Source of the DNA: Lachnospiraceae bacterium UBA7143
GTDB lineage: Bacteria; Bacillota; Clostridia; Lachnospirales; Lachnospiraceae
DNA length: 37,123 nt
Direction of reading: 5' to 3'
NCBI GenBank assembly: GCA_002491905.1
Contig: DKWV01000054.1
Location: forward strand, 1-37,123
The notes below the pieces were generated by a model. The model worked only from the letters and a program-made list of their open reading frames with translations. It did not search any database and was not told the DNA's origin. Both the position numbers and the translations under genes were made by a program. This document shows positions 23,408-30,584 of the stretch, piece by piece. Numbering within the stretch: the first letter of the stretch is position 1; every line of letters starts with the position of its first letter.

Positions 23408-24316
23408 TTAAGGCAGTTTCTCCAGATCTTCCACTTTTTCTATGTTGATCACTTTCACATCCCGGTTAATCTTCCTCATAAACCCGGACAGCGTCTTTCC
23501 CGGACCAATCTCGATAAATAAGTCCGCGCCGTCCGCGATCATCCGCTCCACCGTCTGCTGCCACTTCACGGAAGAGGACACCTGCTTTTCCAGTAAAGGC
23601 TTCACATCCGCCTTATCTTTCACATAATCCGCCGTTACATTGGCGATATAAGGAACGGCAATATCGTGAATTTCCACCGCCTCCAGCTCCTTCGCCAGCT
23701 TCTCACCGGCACCGACCAACAGAGGTGAATGGAACGGGCCGCTGACCTTTAAGGGCACGCACCGTTTTGCGCCTGCCGCCGTCAGCTTCTCCACCGCCGC
23801 CTGCGCCGCGCCTTCCTCGCCCGTAATCACGATCTGCCCCGGACAGTTATAGTTTGCAACCGTCACCATTCCGGGCGTTTCCTCACAAATCTGCTCGATC
23901 ACGGCCGTATCCAGTCCCAGCACCGCCACCATCGCGCCGCCCTGAGGCACCGCCTCCTGCATGTAGATGCCGCGCTTGCGCACGATCTTGAACACATCCT
24001 CCGGCGACATAACACCGCTTGCCACCAGCGCACCGTACTCGCCAAGGCTTAATCCCCCTGTAATGTCGGGCTTCACACCCTTCTCCTCCACAGCCTTCAG
24101 TATTGCCACCTCTGTGGCCAGCATGGCGATCTGCGTATATTCCGTAATGTTGATCTGCTCGTTCTCCTCGAAACAGAGCGCTGCCACATCCAGTCCGCTG
24201 GCCTTGCCCGCCAGTTCAAACATTTCTCTGCAGACCGGAATCTGTTCATAAAAATCCTTTCCCATCCCCACATACTGCGCTCCCTGTCCCGGGAACATAA
24301 AAACAGTCTTTCCCAT
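23408..24316 (-). CDS. fabD: Malonyl-CoA:ACP transacylase
   Basis: The 302-residue enzyme loads malonate on ACP. It has the FPGQGAQ motif near the N terminus, nucleophile S90 in GGLSLGEYGAL and catalytic H196 in GPFHSPLL. The ATG at 24316 starts the family-typical MGKTVFMFPG and has AGGAAGGG upstream; a longer frame to 24361 is not supported. Upstream lie a FabT-like palindrome and an intrinsic terminator, so this gene may begin a second transcription unit. Confidence 0.97.
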   Translation of the reverse strand: MGKTVFMFPGQGAQYVGMGKDFYEQIPVCREMFELAGKASGLDVAALCFEENEQINITEYTQIAMLATEVAILKAVEEKGVKPDITGGLSLGEYGALVASGVMSPEDVFKIVRKRGIYMQEAVPQGGAMVAVLGLDTAVIEQICEETPGMVTVANYNCPGQIVITGEEGAAQAAVEKLTAAGAKRCVPLKVSGPFHSPLLVGAGEKLAKELEAVEIHDIAVPYIANVTADYVKDKADVKPLLEKQVSSSVKWQQTVERMIADGADLFIEIGPGKTLSGFMRKINRDVKVINIEKVEDLEKLP

Positions 24317-24365
24317 AAGCGAATTACCCTTCCTTTCCTGTGTTACCCACTGCATCTGCAAATAT

Positions 24366-24378
24366 TTTGAGTTTCAAA
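24366..24378. promoter_or_regulatory. FabT-like operator between fabK and fabD
   Basis: TTTGA-GTT-TCAAA is a perfect palindrome with a 3-nt centre, the pattern known for FabT (a MarR-family fatty-acid regulator of Firmicutes). The minus-strand context AATACTTTGA also resembles the acpP promoter site at 25697-25713, but no good -35 is visible here. Confidence 0.55.
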
Positions 24379-24389
24379 GTATTTGTCTG

Positions 24390-24418
24390 AAAAAAATCGC
24401 CGCCCCGCAGCGACGATT
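24390..24418 (-). terminator. Intrinsic terminator inside the fatty-acid cluster, after fabK
   Basis: On the minus strand AATCG-T-CGC pairs with GCG-G-CGATT around a GC-rich loop and is followed by seven T. It lies only a few bases after the fabK stop codon. It should end or attenuate the acpP-fabK transcript ahead of fabD. Confidence 0.7.
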
Positions 24419-24421
24419 CTT

Positions 24422-25348
24422 TTATTTTAACTTTAACAGAATTTCCGCCTGATCCATGATCTCCGCCAGCATCTCAGCACAGGTCTGCTCCTTGTTGACC
24501 ATACCTGCAATCTGCCCCGCCATCAGGGTGCCTGTCACCACATCGCCTTCCACCACCGCTTTGCGCAGGGAGCCGAGAGTCAGTTTCTCCATCTCTTCCA
24601 GAGATGCGCCGTCCTTTTCCATCTGCAGATATTCTCTTGTCAGCTTGTTGCGGATCTGACGGACAGGGTGTCCGTTCGCCCTGCCGGTAACCTCGGAGTC
24701 AATGTCCTTTGCAGCGATTACTTTCTTCTTGTAATTCTCATGTACGGTACACTCCGACGCAACCAGGAACCGTGTACCCATCTGGACCGCTTCCGCGCCC
24801 AGCATCATAGCCGCCGCAAAGCCCCTGCCGTCCGCAATGCCGCCTGCCGCGATCACAGGAACGCTGACTGCGTCCACCACCTGCGGTACAAGGGTCATCG
24901 TGGTCGCTTCACCGATGTGTCCGCCAGACTCCGTACCTTCGGCAATCACGGCGTCCGCGCCCGCGCGCTCCATCATCTTCGCCAGAGCTACGCTGGCAAC
25001 CACCGGGATCACTTTGATTCCCGCCTCTTTCCACATGGCCATATACTTACCGGGATTCCCTGCGCCGGTGGTCACCACCTTAACGCCTTCCTCCACGATC
25101 ACCTTCGCGATCTCGTCAGCCTCCGGGTTCATCAACATGACATTCACACCAAAGGGCTTCTTCGTCAGCTCTTTCGCCTTCTGGATCTGCTCCCTCACAA
25201 AAGACGCCGGCGCGCCGCCGGCGCCGATAATGCCAAGTGCGCCCGCCTCTGATACGGCCGCCGCCAGATGATATTCCGCGACCCAGGCCATTCCGCCCTG
25301 AAAGATCGGATATTCGATCCCCAGAAGTTCCGTTATTTTTGTCTTCAT
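24422..25348 (-). CDS. fabK: FMN-dependent enoyl-ACP reductase II
   Basis: The 308-residue TIM-barrel flavoprotein has the FabK start YPIFQGGMAWVAEYHLA, the flavin-binding GTESGGHIGE, IAAGGIADGRGFAAAMMLGA, and the typical length. It performs the last reduction in the elongation cycle; FabK replaces FabI in many Firmicutes and is not triclosan-sensitive. Its place between acpP and fabD matches the classical FabK cluster. TGAGG is 8 nt before the ATG. A terminator follows directly, so acpP-fabK may be expressed more than the rest. Confidence 0.95.
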   Translation of the reverse strand: MKTKITELLGIEYPIFQGGMAWVAEYHLAAAVSEAGALGIIGAGGAPASFVREQIQKAKELTKKPFGVNVMLMNPEADEIAKVIVEEGVKVVTTGAGNPGKYMAMWKEAGIKVIPVVASVALAKMMERAGADAVIAEGTESGGHIGEATTMTLVPQVVDAVSVPVIAAGGIADGRGFAAAMMLGAEAVQMGTRFLVASECTVHENYKKKVIAAKDIDSEVTGRANGHPVRQIRNKLTREYLQMEKDGASLEEMEKLTLGSLRKAVVEGDVVTGTLMAGQIAGMVNKEQTCAEMLAEIMDQAEILLKLK

Positions 25349-25367
25349 TCTATAAACCTCAAATCAC

Positions 25368-25392
25368 AAATCGGCGCCTGCACGCTCGATTT
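25368..25392. repeat. GC-rich palindrome, REP-like (copy 2)
   Basis: An imperfect inverted repeat (AAATCG-GCG ... CGCTCGATTT) in the acpP-fabK gap aligns with the palindrome at 8343-8366, sharing the flank ACAAATCG and the right arm CGCTCGATT. Both copies lie upstream of a minus-strand gene. Confidence 0.5.
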
Positions 25393-25417
25393 CATGTTTC
25401 GCGCTGCCGCAATTTTC

Positions 25418-25436
25418 TAAACCGTCGCCCGGTTTA
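25418..25436 (-). other. Hairpin at the acpP 3' end
   Basis: TAAACCG and CGGTTTA form a perfect 7-bp stem with a 5-nt loop, spanning the acpP stop codon. No T tract follows on the minus strand; it could stabilise the abundant acpP message. Confidence 0.4.
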
Positions 25437-25667
25437 CGCCTCCACGCCCTTGCTCTTCATGTATTCCACAACAGCGCCCACTGTCGTGATCTGCTCTAAG
25501 TCCTCGGAAGGAATCTCTACGCCATACTCTTCCTCGAAAGCCATAACAAGCTCAAACAAATCCAGAGAATCCGCACCAAGATCGTCCTTGAAAGAAGATT
25601 CCTCAGTAATTTCCACACCGTCCAAGTTTAACTGCTCCTGAATAATCTCAATTACTCTCTCTAACAT
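25434..25667 (-). CDS. acpP: Acyl carrier protein
   Basis: The 77-residue acidic protein has the standard ACP length and phosphopantetheine site S34 in GADSLD. It carries growing acyl chains for every enzyme of the cluster. A longer frame opens at 25706, but the ATG at 25667 has AAGGAG 9 nt upstream and gives the family start MLERVIEII. It is the first gene of the fatty-acid cluster and follows the strongest promoter in the window, overlapped by a FabT-like palindrome. Confidence 0.97.
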   Translation of the reverse strand: MLERVIEIIQEQLNLDGVEITEESSFKDDLGADSLDLFELVMAFEEEYGVEIPSEDLEQITTVGAVVEYMKSKGVEA

Positions 25668-25696
25668 TTTCCTGTTCTCCTTTTCGTCATTAAAAT

Positions 25697-25713
25697 AGTT
25701 TGACATTCAAAGT
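25697..25713. promoter_or_regulatory. FabT-like operator at the acpP transcription start
   Basis: The sequence AGTTTGACATTCAAAGT is a palindrome (TTTGA-N3-TCAAA plus outer A/T) overlapping the end of the -10 and the expected start site of the acpP promoter, the position of a repressor site. No fabT gene is in the window. Confidence 0.65.
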
Positions 25714-25739
25714 ATATTATCTGGTCTGACATTTGTCAA
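25711..25739 (-). promoter_or_regulatory. Strong sigma-A promoter of the fatty-acid cluster
   Basis: On the minus strand TTGACA (25739-25734), a 17-nt spacer and TATACT (25716-25711) make a near-consensus promoter about 45 nt before the acpP ATG. Confidence 0.82.
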
Positions 25740-25772
25740 TCCTAATTTTACGGATTCTGGGCATTTTGTCAA

Positions 25773-26615
25773 TCACTTTGACAATAAATATTGATAAATT
25801 TCTCTTTTCGGTACGCCGCGGTCTTTAGCCACCTGTTTCATAGCGCTTTTTTCGTCCATTCCACTTTCCTCATAAAAAGCCATATGTTCCTCCACCGTCA
25901 TGCTCTGCCAGGACGCCTGCCGCTCCTCCTCCTTCTGTCTCAGGCTCTTTCCTTCCACCACAAGCACGTACTCTCCGCGCGGTTCCTCCTGTTCATAAAG
26001 GGAAAGCGCCTCTTTGATGGTAGTCGGCAGTATGGTCTCGAACTTTTTCGTCAGTTCCCTGCAGAGAGTGACTCTGCGGTCACCCAGTGCCCCGTACAGC
26101 TCCCCCAGCGTCCGCACCAGATGATGGGGCGCCTCGTAGATGAGAATTGTGCGGGATTCCTCCTTAAGCTCCGCCAGGACCTGTGCCTTCTCCTTCTTAT
26201 CCGAAGGCAGAAAGCCCTCAAAGCAGAACCGTCTGGAAGAAAGCCCCGAGAGCGTGAGCGCCGTGATACAGGCCGCCGGGCCGGGCAGGGAAGAGACCGT
26301 AATACCCGCCTCCTGACATTTCTGCACAAGCACCTCCCCCGGGTCTGAAATCGCCGGAGTTCCGGCGTCAGAAATAAGCGCCACATTTTTCCCCTGCCGC
26401 ATCTGTTCCACCAGGTAGTCCGCTTTTTCTACTTTATTATATTCGTGATAGCTTGTCATGGAAGTCCTGATTCCGAAATGGTTCAGGAGTTTAATGCTGT
26501 TTCGCGTATCCTCCGCCGCAATCAGATCCACATTTTGCAGCGTCTCCACCACCCGGGGCGTCATATCCCCCAGATTCCCGATAGGCGTCGCACACAAATA
26601 TAACATTCCAGGCAT
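25773..26615 (-). CDS. rsmI: 16S rRNA (cytidine1402-2'-O)-methyltransferase
   Basis: The 280-residue SAM-dependent enzyme has the RsmI start MLYLCATPIGNLGDMTPR, EDTRNSIKLLNHFGI, ALISDAGTPAISDPG and SLPGPAACITAL, typical of the tetrapyrrole-methylase-like fold. It methylates the 2'-O of C1402 in the ribosomal P site. In Bacillus the equivalent yabC-region gene also follows holB, ricT and the trmN6-like gene, which supports the call. GGAGAGG precedes the ATG by 8 nt. The gene is preceded by a structured leader element and ends just before the acpP promoter. Confidence 0.96.
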   Translation of the reverse strand: MPGMLYLCATPIGNLGDMTPRVVETLQNVDLIAAEDTRNSIKLLNHFGIRTSMTSYHEYNKVEKADYLVEQMRQGKNVALISDAGTPAISDPGEVLVQKCQEAGITVSSLPGPAACITALTLSGLSSRRFCFEGFLPSDKKEKAQVLAELKEESRTILIYEAPHHLVRTLGELYGALGDRRVTLCRELTKKFETILPTTIKEALSLYEQEEPRGEYVLVVEGKSLRQKEEERQASWQSMTVEEHMAFYEESGMDEKSAMKQVAKDRGVPKREIYQYLLSK

Positions 26616-26640
26616 ATGTTTGTCCTCTCCAAATCCATGC

Positions 26641-26755
26641 AGAAAATGCCGCTTTTGGGCATTCTCTTAAGTGAGATATAGATTTTCCAAGTCAGCTATG
26701 CTGACTTTGCGATACAGCCTCTGCTGTTGAGCTTTAGAAAATCTTCTCACTTTAG
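26641..26755 (-). repeat. Structured leader element, long copy (copy B), before rsmI
   Basis: Between trmN6 and rsmI the minus strand can fold with a long outer stem (AAGTGAGA-AGATTTTC, 26752-26737, pairing with GAAAATCT-ATA-TCTCACTT, 26687-26669). It encloses hairpins ACAGC/GCTGT (26714-26727) and GTCAGC-TAT-GCTGAC (26691-26705), and is followed by AGAATGCC/GGCATTTTCT (26641-26665). The part TCTCACTTAAGAGAATGCC matches copy A at 13825-13843. The element begins at the trmN6 stop codon. Confidence 0.65.
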
Positions 26756-27498
26756 TAGCCGTACACCTCATAAATCTCCGGCGTATACACGCCCGGCTCC
26801 CTGTACACAATCAGCGGCTTCTCCACCGTCATCCGCGGCCTGCCACCCCGCACCGCCTCCAGAAGAACCATGTTCGGCTCCTTGTCCACAAAGGGATATA
26901 CGAGCCGCATACGCTTTGGCTCCAGCTTATACTTTGCCAGCATCACAATAATTTCCGCCAGCCGGAAAGGTCTGTGCACCAGAAAAAACCGGCCGCCCGG
27001 CACAAGAAGTCTGGATGTCTGCGATATTACATCCTCCAGCGTACAAAGAATCTCATGTCTGGCAACAGCCTTCGCGTCCGAAGGATTGTGCAGCCCGTGC
27101 TGGGCGATCATGTAGGGCGGATTGCATGTAATAACGTCAAAGGAAGCAGCGTCAAACAACTTATCTGCCTCCTTAATGTCCCCCGTAACAATATCTATTT
27201 TTTCTTCCAGCCCGTTTAAGGCTATGCTCCGCCCCGCCATCTCGGCGCTGTCCGCCTGAATCTCCAAGCCGGTCAGATGGGCCGCCTTTGTCTTTGCCTC
27301 CAGCAGAATGGGAATAATCCCTGTTCCCGTTCCCAGATCCAGTACCCGTGCGCCGTCCTTCACCACGGCAAAGCCGGACAAAAGCACCGCATCCATCCCG
27401 AAGCAAAAACGATCCGGGTCCTGTATGATACAGTACCCGTTCCTCTGCAGATCGTCTATTCTCTCATTTTCTTTTACAGGTATATCGCGCTTTTGCAC
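26752..27498 (-). CDS. tRNA1(Val) (adenine37-N6)-methyltransferase-like protein
   Basis: The 248-residue class I SAM methyltransferase has motif I LDLGTGTG (53-60) and the N6-adenine methyltransferase signature NPPY (126-129). The N terminus RIDDLQRNGYCIIQDPDRFCFGMDAVLL is typical of the TrmN6/YfiC/YabB group that modifies A37 of tRNA-Val. The start is a GTG with GGAG 8 nt upstream, 15 nt after the ricT stop. Its place between ricT and rsmI matches yabB in Bacillus. Substrate assignment is by family. Confidence 0.92.
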   Translation of the reverse strand: MQKRDIPVKENERIDDLQRNGYCIIQDPDRFCFGMDAVLLSGFAVVKDGARVLDLGTGTGIIPILLEAKTKAAHLTGLEIQADSAEMAGRSIALNGLEEKIDIVTGDIKEADKLFDAASFDVITCNPPYMIAQHGLHNPSDAKAVARHEILCTLEDVISQTSRLLVPGGRFFLVHRPFRLAEIIVMLAKYKLEPKRMRLVYPFVDKEPNMVLLEAVRGGRPRMTVEKPLIVYREPGVYTPEIYEVYGY

Positions 27499-27513
27499 AG
27501 TCCGCTCTCCGAT

Positions 27514-28413
27514 TTATTTGCCAGCCTCATCCTTCTTCTCCAGCTTTTCCAGCTCTTTCAGCTCAGGATCATTGGCCTCCGCCTTGCGGTTCTTGCCGTG
27601 TCTTTTCTTAAAGCGCAGCTGATCCGCCCGGTATTCCTGAATCTCCTTTTCGTCCCCTACATCCACCACGACCTTTACAAGCTGCCGCAGCACGTTTACG
27701 CTGTGCACCTCGCCCTTCAGCCCGTCGTCCGTGGTCACGAAATCGCCCACATTCGGCAGTTTTTTATTCAGCTCCTCGTAAGTCTCCTCTTCATTTTTCA
27801 GGCAGCACATCAGTCTGCCGCAGACGCCGGAAATTTTCGTGGGATTTAAGGACAGATTCTGTTCCTTCGCCATTTTGATGGACACCGGCGCAAACTCTGA
27901 TAAATGCGTATGACAGCACAGAGGCCGTCCGCAGATACCGATACCACCCAGAATCTTCGTCTCATCCCTCACGCCGATCTGCCGCAGCTCGATCCTGGTC
28001 TTAAAAACGGCAGCCAGATCCTTCACCAGCTCCCTGAAATCAATACGTCCATCCGCCGTGAAGTAAAAAAGGACTTTATTATTATCGAACGTGTACTCAG
28101 CGTCTATCAGCTTCATCTGCAGGCCGTGTTTCCTGATTTTCTCCAGACAGATTTTGAAGGCGTCTTTCTCCTTCTGTCTGTTCGACACCTCCTGCTCATC
28201 ATCCTTCTGGTTCGCTATCCTGAGAACCGACTTAAGCGGCTGCACCACCTTTTCGTCCTCCACCTCTCTGAGCCCGCCGATTACCGTGCCGTATTCAATG
28301 CCCCTGGCCGTCTCGACAATCACATGGTCTCCCTGTTTGATCTCCAGTTTCCCCGGATCGAAAAAATATACTTTACCAGCGGTACGGAACCGCACGCCTA
28401 TTACCTTAGTCAT
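27514..28413 (-). CDS. ricT: PSP1-domain protein RicT (YaaT, stage 0 sporulation)
   Basis: The 299-residue protein has the PSP1 fold and the conserved cysteines of RicT: CGRPLCC near 170 and GVCGRLMCC near 207. In B. subtilis RicT joins RicA and RicF in an iron-sulfur complex that stimulates RNase Y-dependent mRNA maturation and affects sporulation and competence. A charged Lys/Glu-rich tail (about 265-299) ends the protein. GGAGG lies 10 nt before the ATG. holB directly upstream is the conserved neighbour. Confidence 0.95.
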   Translation of the reverse strand: MTKVIGVRFRTAGKVYFFDPGKLEIKQGDHVIVETARGIEYGTVIGGLREVEDEKVVQPLKSVLRIANQKDDEQEVSNRQKEKDAFKICLEKIRKHGLQMKLIDAEYTFDNNKVLFYFTADGRIDFRELVKDLAAVFKTRIELRQIGVRDETKILGGIGICGRPLCCHTHLSEFAPVSIKMAKEQNLSLNPTKISGVCGRLMCCLKNEEETYEELNKKLPNVGDFVTTDDGLKGEVHSVNVLRQLVKVVVDVGDEKEIQEYRADQLRFKKRHGKNRKAEANDPELKELEKLEKKDEAGK

Positions 28414-28442
28414 AATCTATCAACCTCCAAAAAATTCCGCGT

Positions 28443-29432
28443 TTAGTTTTCCTTGATCGTCAGGAGCAGAAGCTCCATCGTCAAGTCAAAATTGACGTTT
28501 GCCTCCAGCCGCCTCTTCGCCTGCTGGAGCGCATCCACAATCGTCTCAATCCCCTCGTAAGTACTTCTGTCCGCCACTCTCCTGATCTGTTGTATCTCGT
28601 TGCGGAAAATAAGACTGTTCACGTCCTTCGTGGCCTTGAACAGAAGCACATCCCTGTACCATACAGTAAGAATATCCAGATAATCGTTGATATCCAGATT
28701 GTACTCCGTAATCTTTTTGATCGCCTTGACGATCTCGTTAATTTCCATATCGTTGATATATTTCACCAGCGAAATGGCTTCCTCCTTGACCTTTTCGAAC
28801 TCTTCGCTGCCCGCCAGATGCTTCGCTTTACCCACATTTCCCCTCGCGAAGGCAACGCAGATATTCGCCTTATAATCCGGCACGGCAAGCTCTTCCATCA
28901 GATATTTTTTCACCAGCGCATCCGGCACTGGCTTCATATTCAATACCACACAGCGGCTGATAATCGTAGGCAGGAGTTCCTCCACATTGGAGGTTAGAAT
29001 CAGAATCACCGCATAGGCCGGCGGTTCCTCAAGCGTCTTCAAAAGCGCATTCTGCGCCTGCGGCGTCATCTTTTCTCCCTCATTCATAATATAAATTTTA
29101 CGGGGACTGCTGTAAGGCTTAATCCCGATGTCGTTATTAATCTGTTCCCTGATATCTTCCACGCCGATGGAATTAGGCTTCTCATGGCTGACATAAATAA
29201 TATCCGGGTGGTTCAGGCTGACCGCCTGCTTACAGGAATGACACTCTCCGCATGGCTCCACGCCGCCCTTTTCGCACTGTAAGGCCATCGCAAAAAGACG
29301 GGCGATAAACTCCTTGCCCGCGTTGCGCTCTCCGTTAATGATATAAGCGTGGGAAACCTTGTCTGTCTCAATCGCGTTCCGTATATGCTGTTTCAGCTCT
29401 TCCTGTCCGATAATGTCTGAAAACTTTGGCAT
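28443..29432 (-). CDS. holB: DNA polymerase III subunit delta prime
   Basis: The 329-residue clamp-loader AAA+ subunit has the zinc module cysteines C53, C61, C64 and C67, a P-loop-like GERNAGKE (34-41) lacking the final Ser/Thr, and the sensor-1/SRC region TIISRCVVL with the preceding LLKTLEEPP. A degenerate nucleotide site is normal for delta prime. It is part of the complex that loads the sliding clamp. SD AGGGGG. Gene order yaaR-holB-ricT matches Bacillus. Confidence 0.95.
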   Translation of the reverse strand: MPKFSDIIGQEELKQHIRNAIETDKVSHAYIINGERNAGKEFIARLFAMALQCEKGGVEPCGECHSCKQAVSLNHPDIIYVSHEKPNSIGVEDIREQINNDIGIKPYSSPRKIYIMNEGEKMTPQAQNALLKTLEEPPAYAVILILTSNVEELLPTIISRCVVLNMKPVPDALVKKYLMEELAVPDYKANICVAFARGNVGKAKHLAGSEEFEKVKEEAISLVKYINDMEINEIVKAIKKITEYNLDINDYLDILTVWYRDVLLFKATKDVNSLIFRNEIQQIRRVADRSTYEGIETIVDALQQAKRRLEANVNFDLTMELLLLTIKEN

Positions 29433-29446
29433 TTGTATCCCCCTCT

Positions 29447-29893
29447 TTAAGTAAAGATATCCAACAGTAATCCCCGGATCTCACCGATTTTTTCCAGGAT
29501 CGCAAGGTTGTCCTGTTCATCCTTCACCAGCTCCTGCGCCAACGCGTCCAGATTCTGGTCAATCAGCCGGATAATCCCATAGACCCTGTGCCGCCCCCTT
29601 CTGTCCAAAAAGTTTTCCCTGGAAAAAGCGTGAGACCTGTTCACAATCTCATTCAGGAAATCCTTTACCAGTGCGCGGTACCGTTTCATGTCCTTGATAT
29701 CGCGGTGTTTGGCAAGCTTATTCCCCTGTCTGGTGATCTCCTCCATCATACCGGTCAGGGCATTCTGCAGGTCCTGCTCTTCGATTCTGCTGACCAGAGT
29801 GAACTTGAAAGTACCGTCTGTCTCCTGCGCCTGGGTCGGCTGTTCGATCTGCGGCGGCTGCTGCACCTGATTTACTTTAATGTCCACTCCCAT
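29447..29893 (-). CDS. yaaR: YaaR family protein (DUF327)
   Basis: The 148-residue protein has a Gln/Pro-rich N terminus (about 8-28), then a helical DUF327 domain with the family-typical HRDIKDMKRYRALVKDFL and GRHRVYGIIRLID. Its function is unknown, but it is a constant neighbour of holB in Firmicutes. An upstream GTG at 29896 is possible; the ATG at 29893 is chosen. The small acidic helices suggest a protein partner role; nothing more can be read. Confidence 0.9.
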   Translation of the reverse strand: MGVDIKVNQVQQPPQIEQPTQAQETDGTFKFTLVSRIEEQDLQNALTGMMEEITRQGNKLAKHRDIKDMKRYRALVKDFLNEIVNRSHAFSRENFLDRRGRHRVYGIIRLIDQNLDALAQELVKDEQDNLAILEKIGEIRGLLLDIFT

Positions 29894-29923
29894 CACCCCC
29901 TGTCCTGATTTTACTCTGAAACC

Positions 29924-30514
29924 TTACCGAAGTTTCTCCTGTAAATACGCAATTATCTCACCCAGACAGCTTTCCAGCTGATCGTTGTTAAAAGTTCTTT
30001 CGATTTTCGACAGAGCCAGCTTTTCCTCGGAAAAATCCTGCGCATCTGCCAGATACCGCCTGCACAGCTCCTCATATTTCGGATGATCCTGCGCCTTCTC
30101 CCGGTCCAGCGCACGCTGCAGGCGCACGCCGTCATCCAGTTCGATCATAACCGGCAGCACCTTATCCGCGCCATAAAACCCGCGAAGCTGGTCGTAAGCC
30201 TCCAGCGTACCGATCATTACATAAGAGTGTGCCGAAAGATCCATCCCCGCATCCGCCACGGTAAAATACCGCCAGACGCCATAACAGGTCTCGTAGGCCC
30301 GCGCCTCGATCACGCTTCCCTGCCTCAGGAACCGCTGGAAACCCTCCTCATCGGTAAAATGATATTCCACGCCGTCCTGCTCCCCCGCCCGTATCGGCCG
30401 GGTCGTGTATGGTATAATCGCCCTTAAGGGGACGCTCCTCTGGGCCAGCAGCCTTTTATATATAGTATCTTTTCCCGATGAACTTTTCCCCATCAGGCAT
30501 ACAATTTTCCCCAT
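29924..30514 (-). CDS. Guanylate-kinase-like P-loop kinase in the tmk position
   Basis: The 196-residue protein has a P-loop GKSSSGKDT (8-16) and the GMK signature TTRPIRAGEQDGVEYHF (about 37-53). The acceptor-binding part resembles GMK but has CYGVWRYFTVADAG rather than the common YGT pattern. Guanylate kinase converts GMP to GDP. In Bacillus the same spot between yaaO and yaaR holds tmk (thymidylate kinase). So either gmk occupies this place or the protein is a divergent paralogue with another substrate. Whether a canonical gmk exists elsewhere cannot be seen. SD AAAGG about 10 nt upstream. Confidence 0.85.
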   Translation of the reverse strand: MGKIVCLMGKSSSGKDTIYKRLLAQRSVPLRAIIPYTTRPIRAGEQDGVEYHFTDEEGFQRFLRQGSVIEARAYETCYGVWRYFTVADAGMDLSAHSYVMIGTLEAYDQLRGFYGADKVLPVMIELDDGVRLQRALDREKAQDHPKYEELCRRYLADAQDFSEEKLALSKIERTFNNDQLESCLGEIIAYLQEKLR

Positions 30515-30584
30515 GCTATAATTACCTTTATATTAGTTCTTCTCACGCTTTTATCATGCCATATTTTCATAAGAATTTCAACCG

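Noticed and set aside
30515..30584. Promoter before the guanylate-kinase-like gene (TTGAAA with TGATAA)
   Set aside because: The best hexamer pair has a 19-nt spacer and a poor -10; the gap is short and read-through from the decarboxylase gene is as likely.
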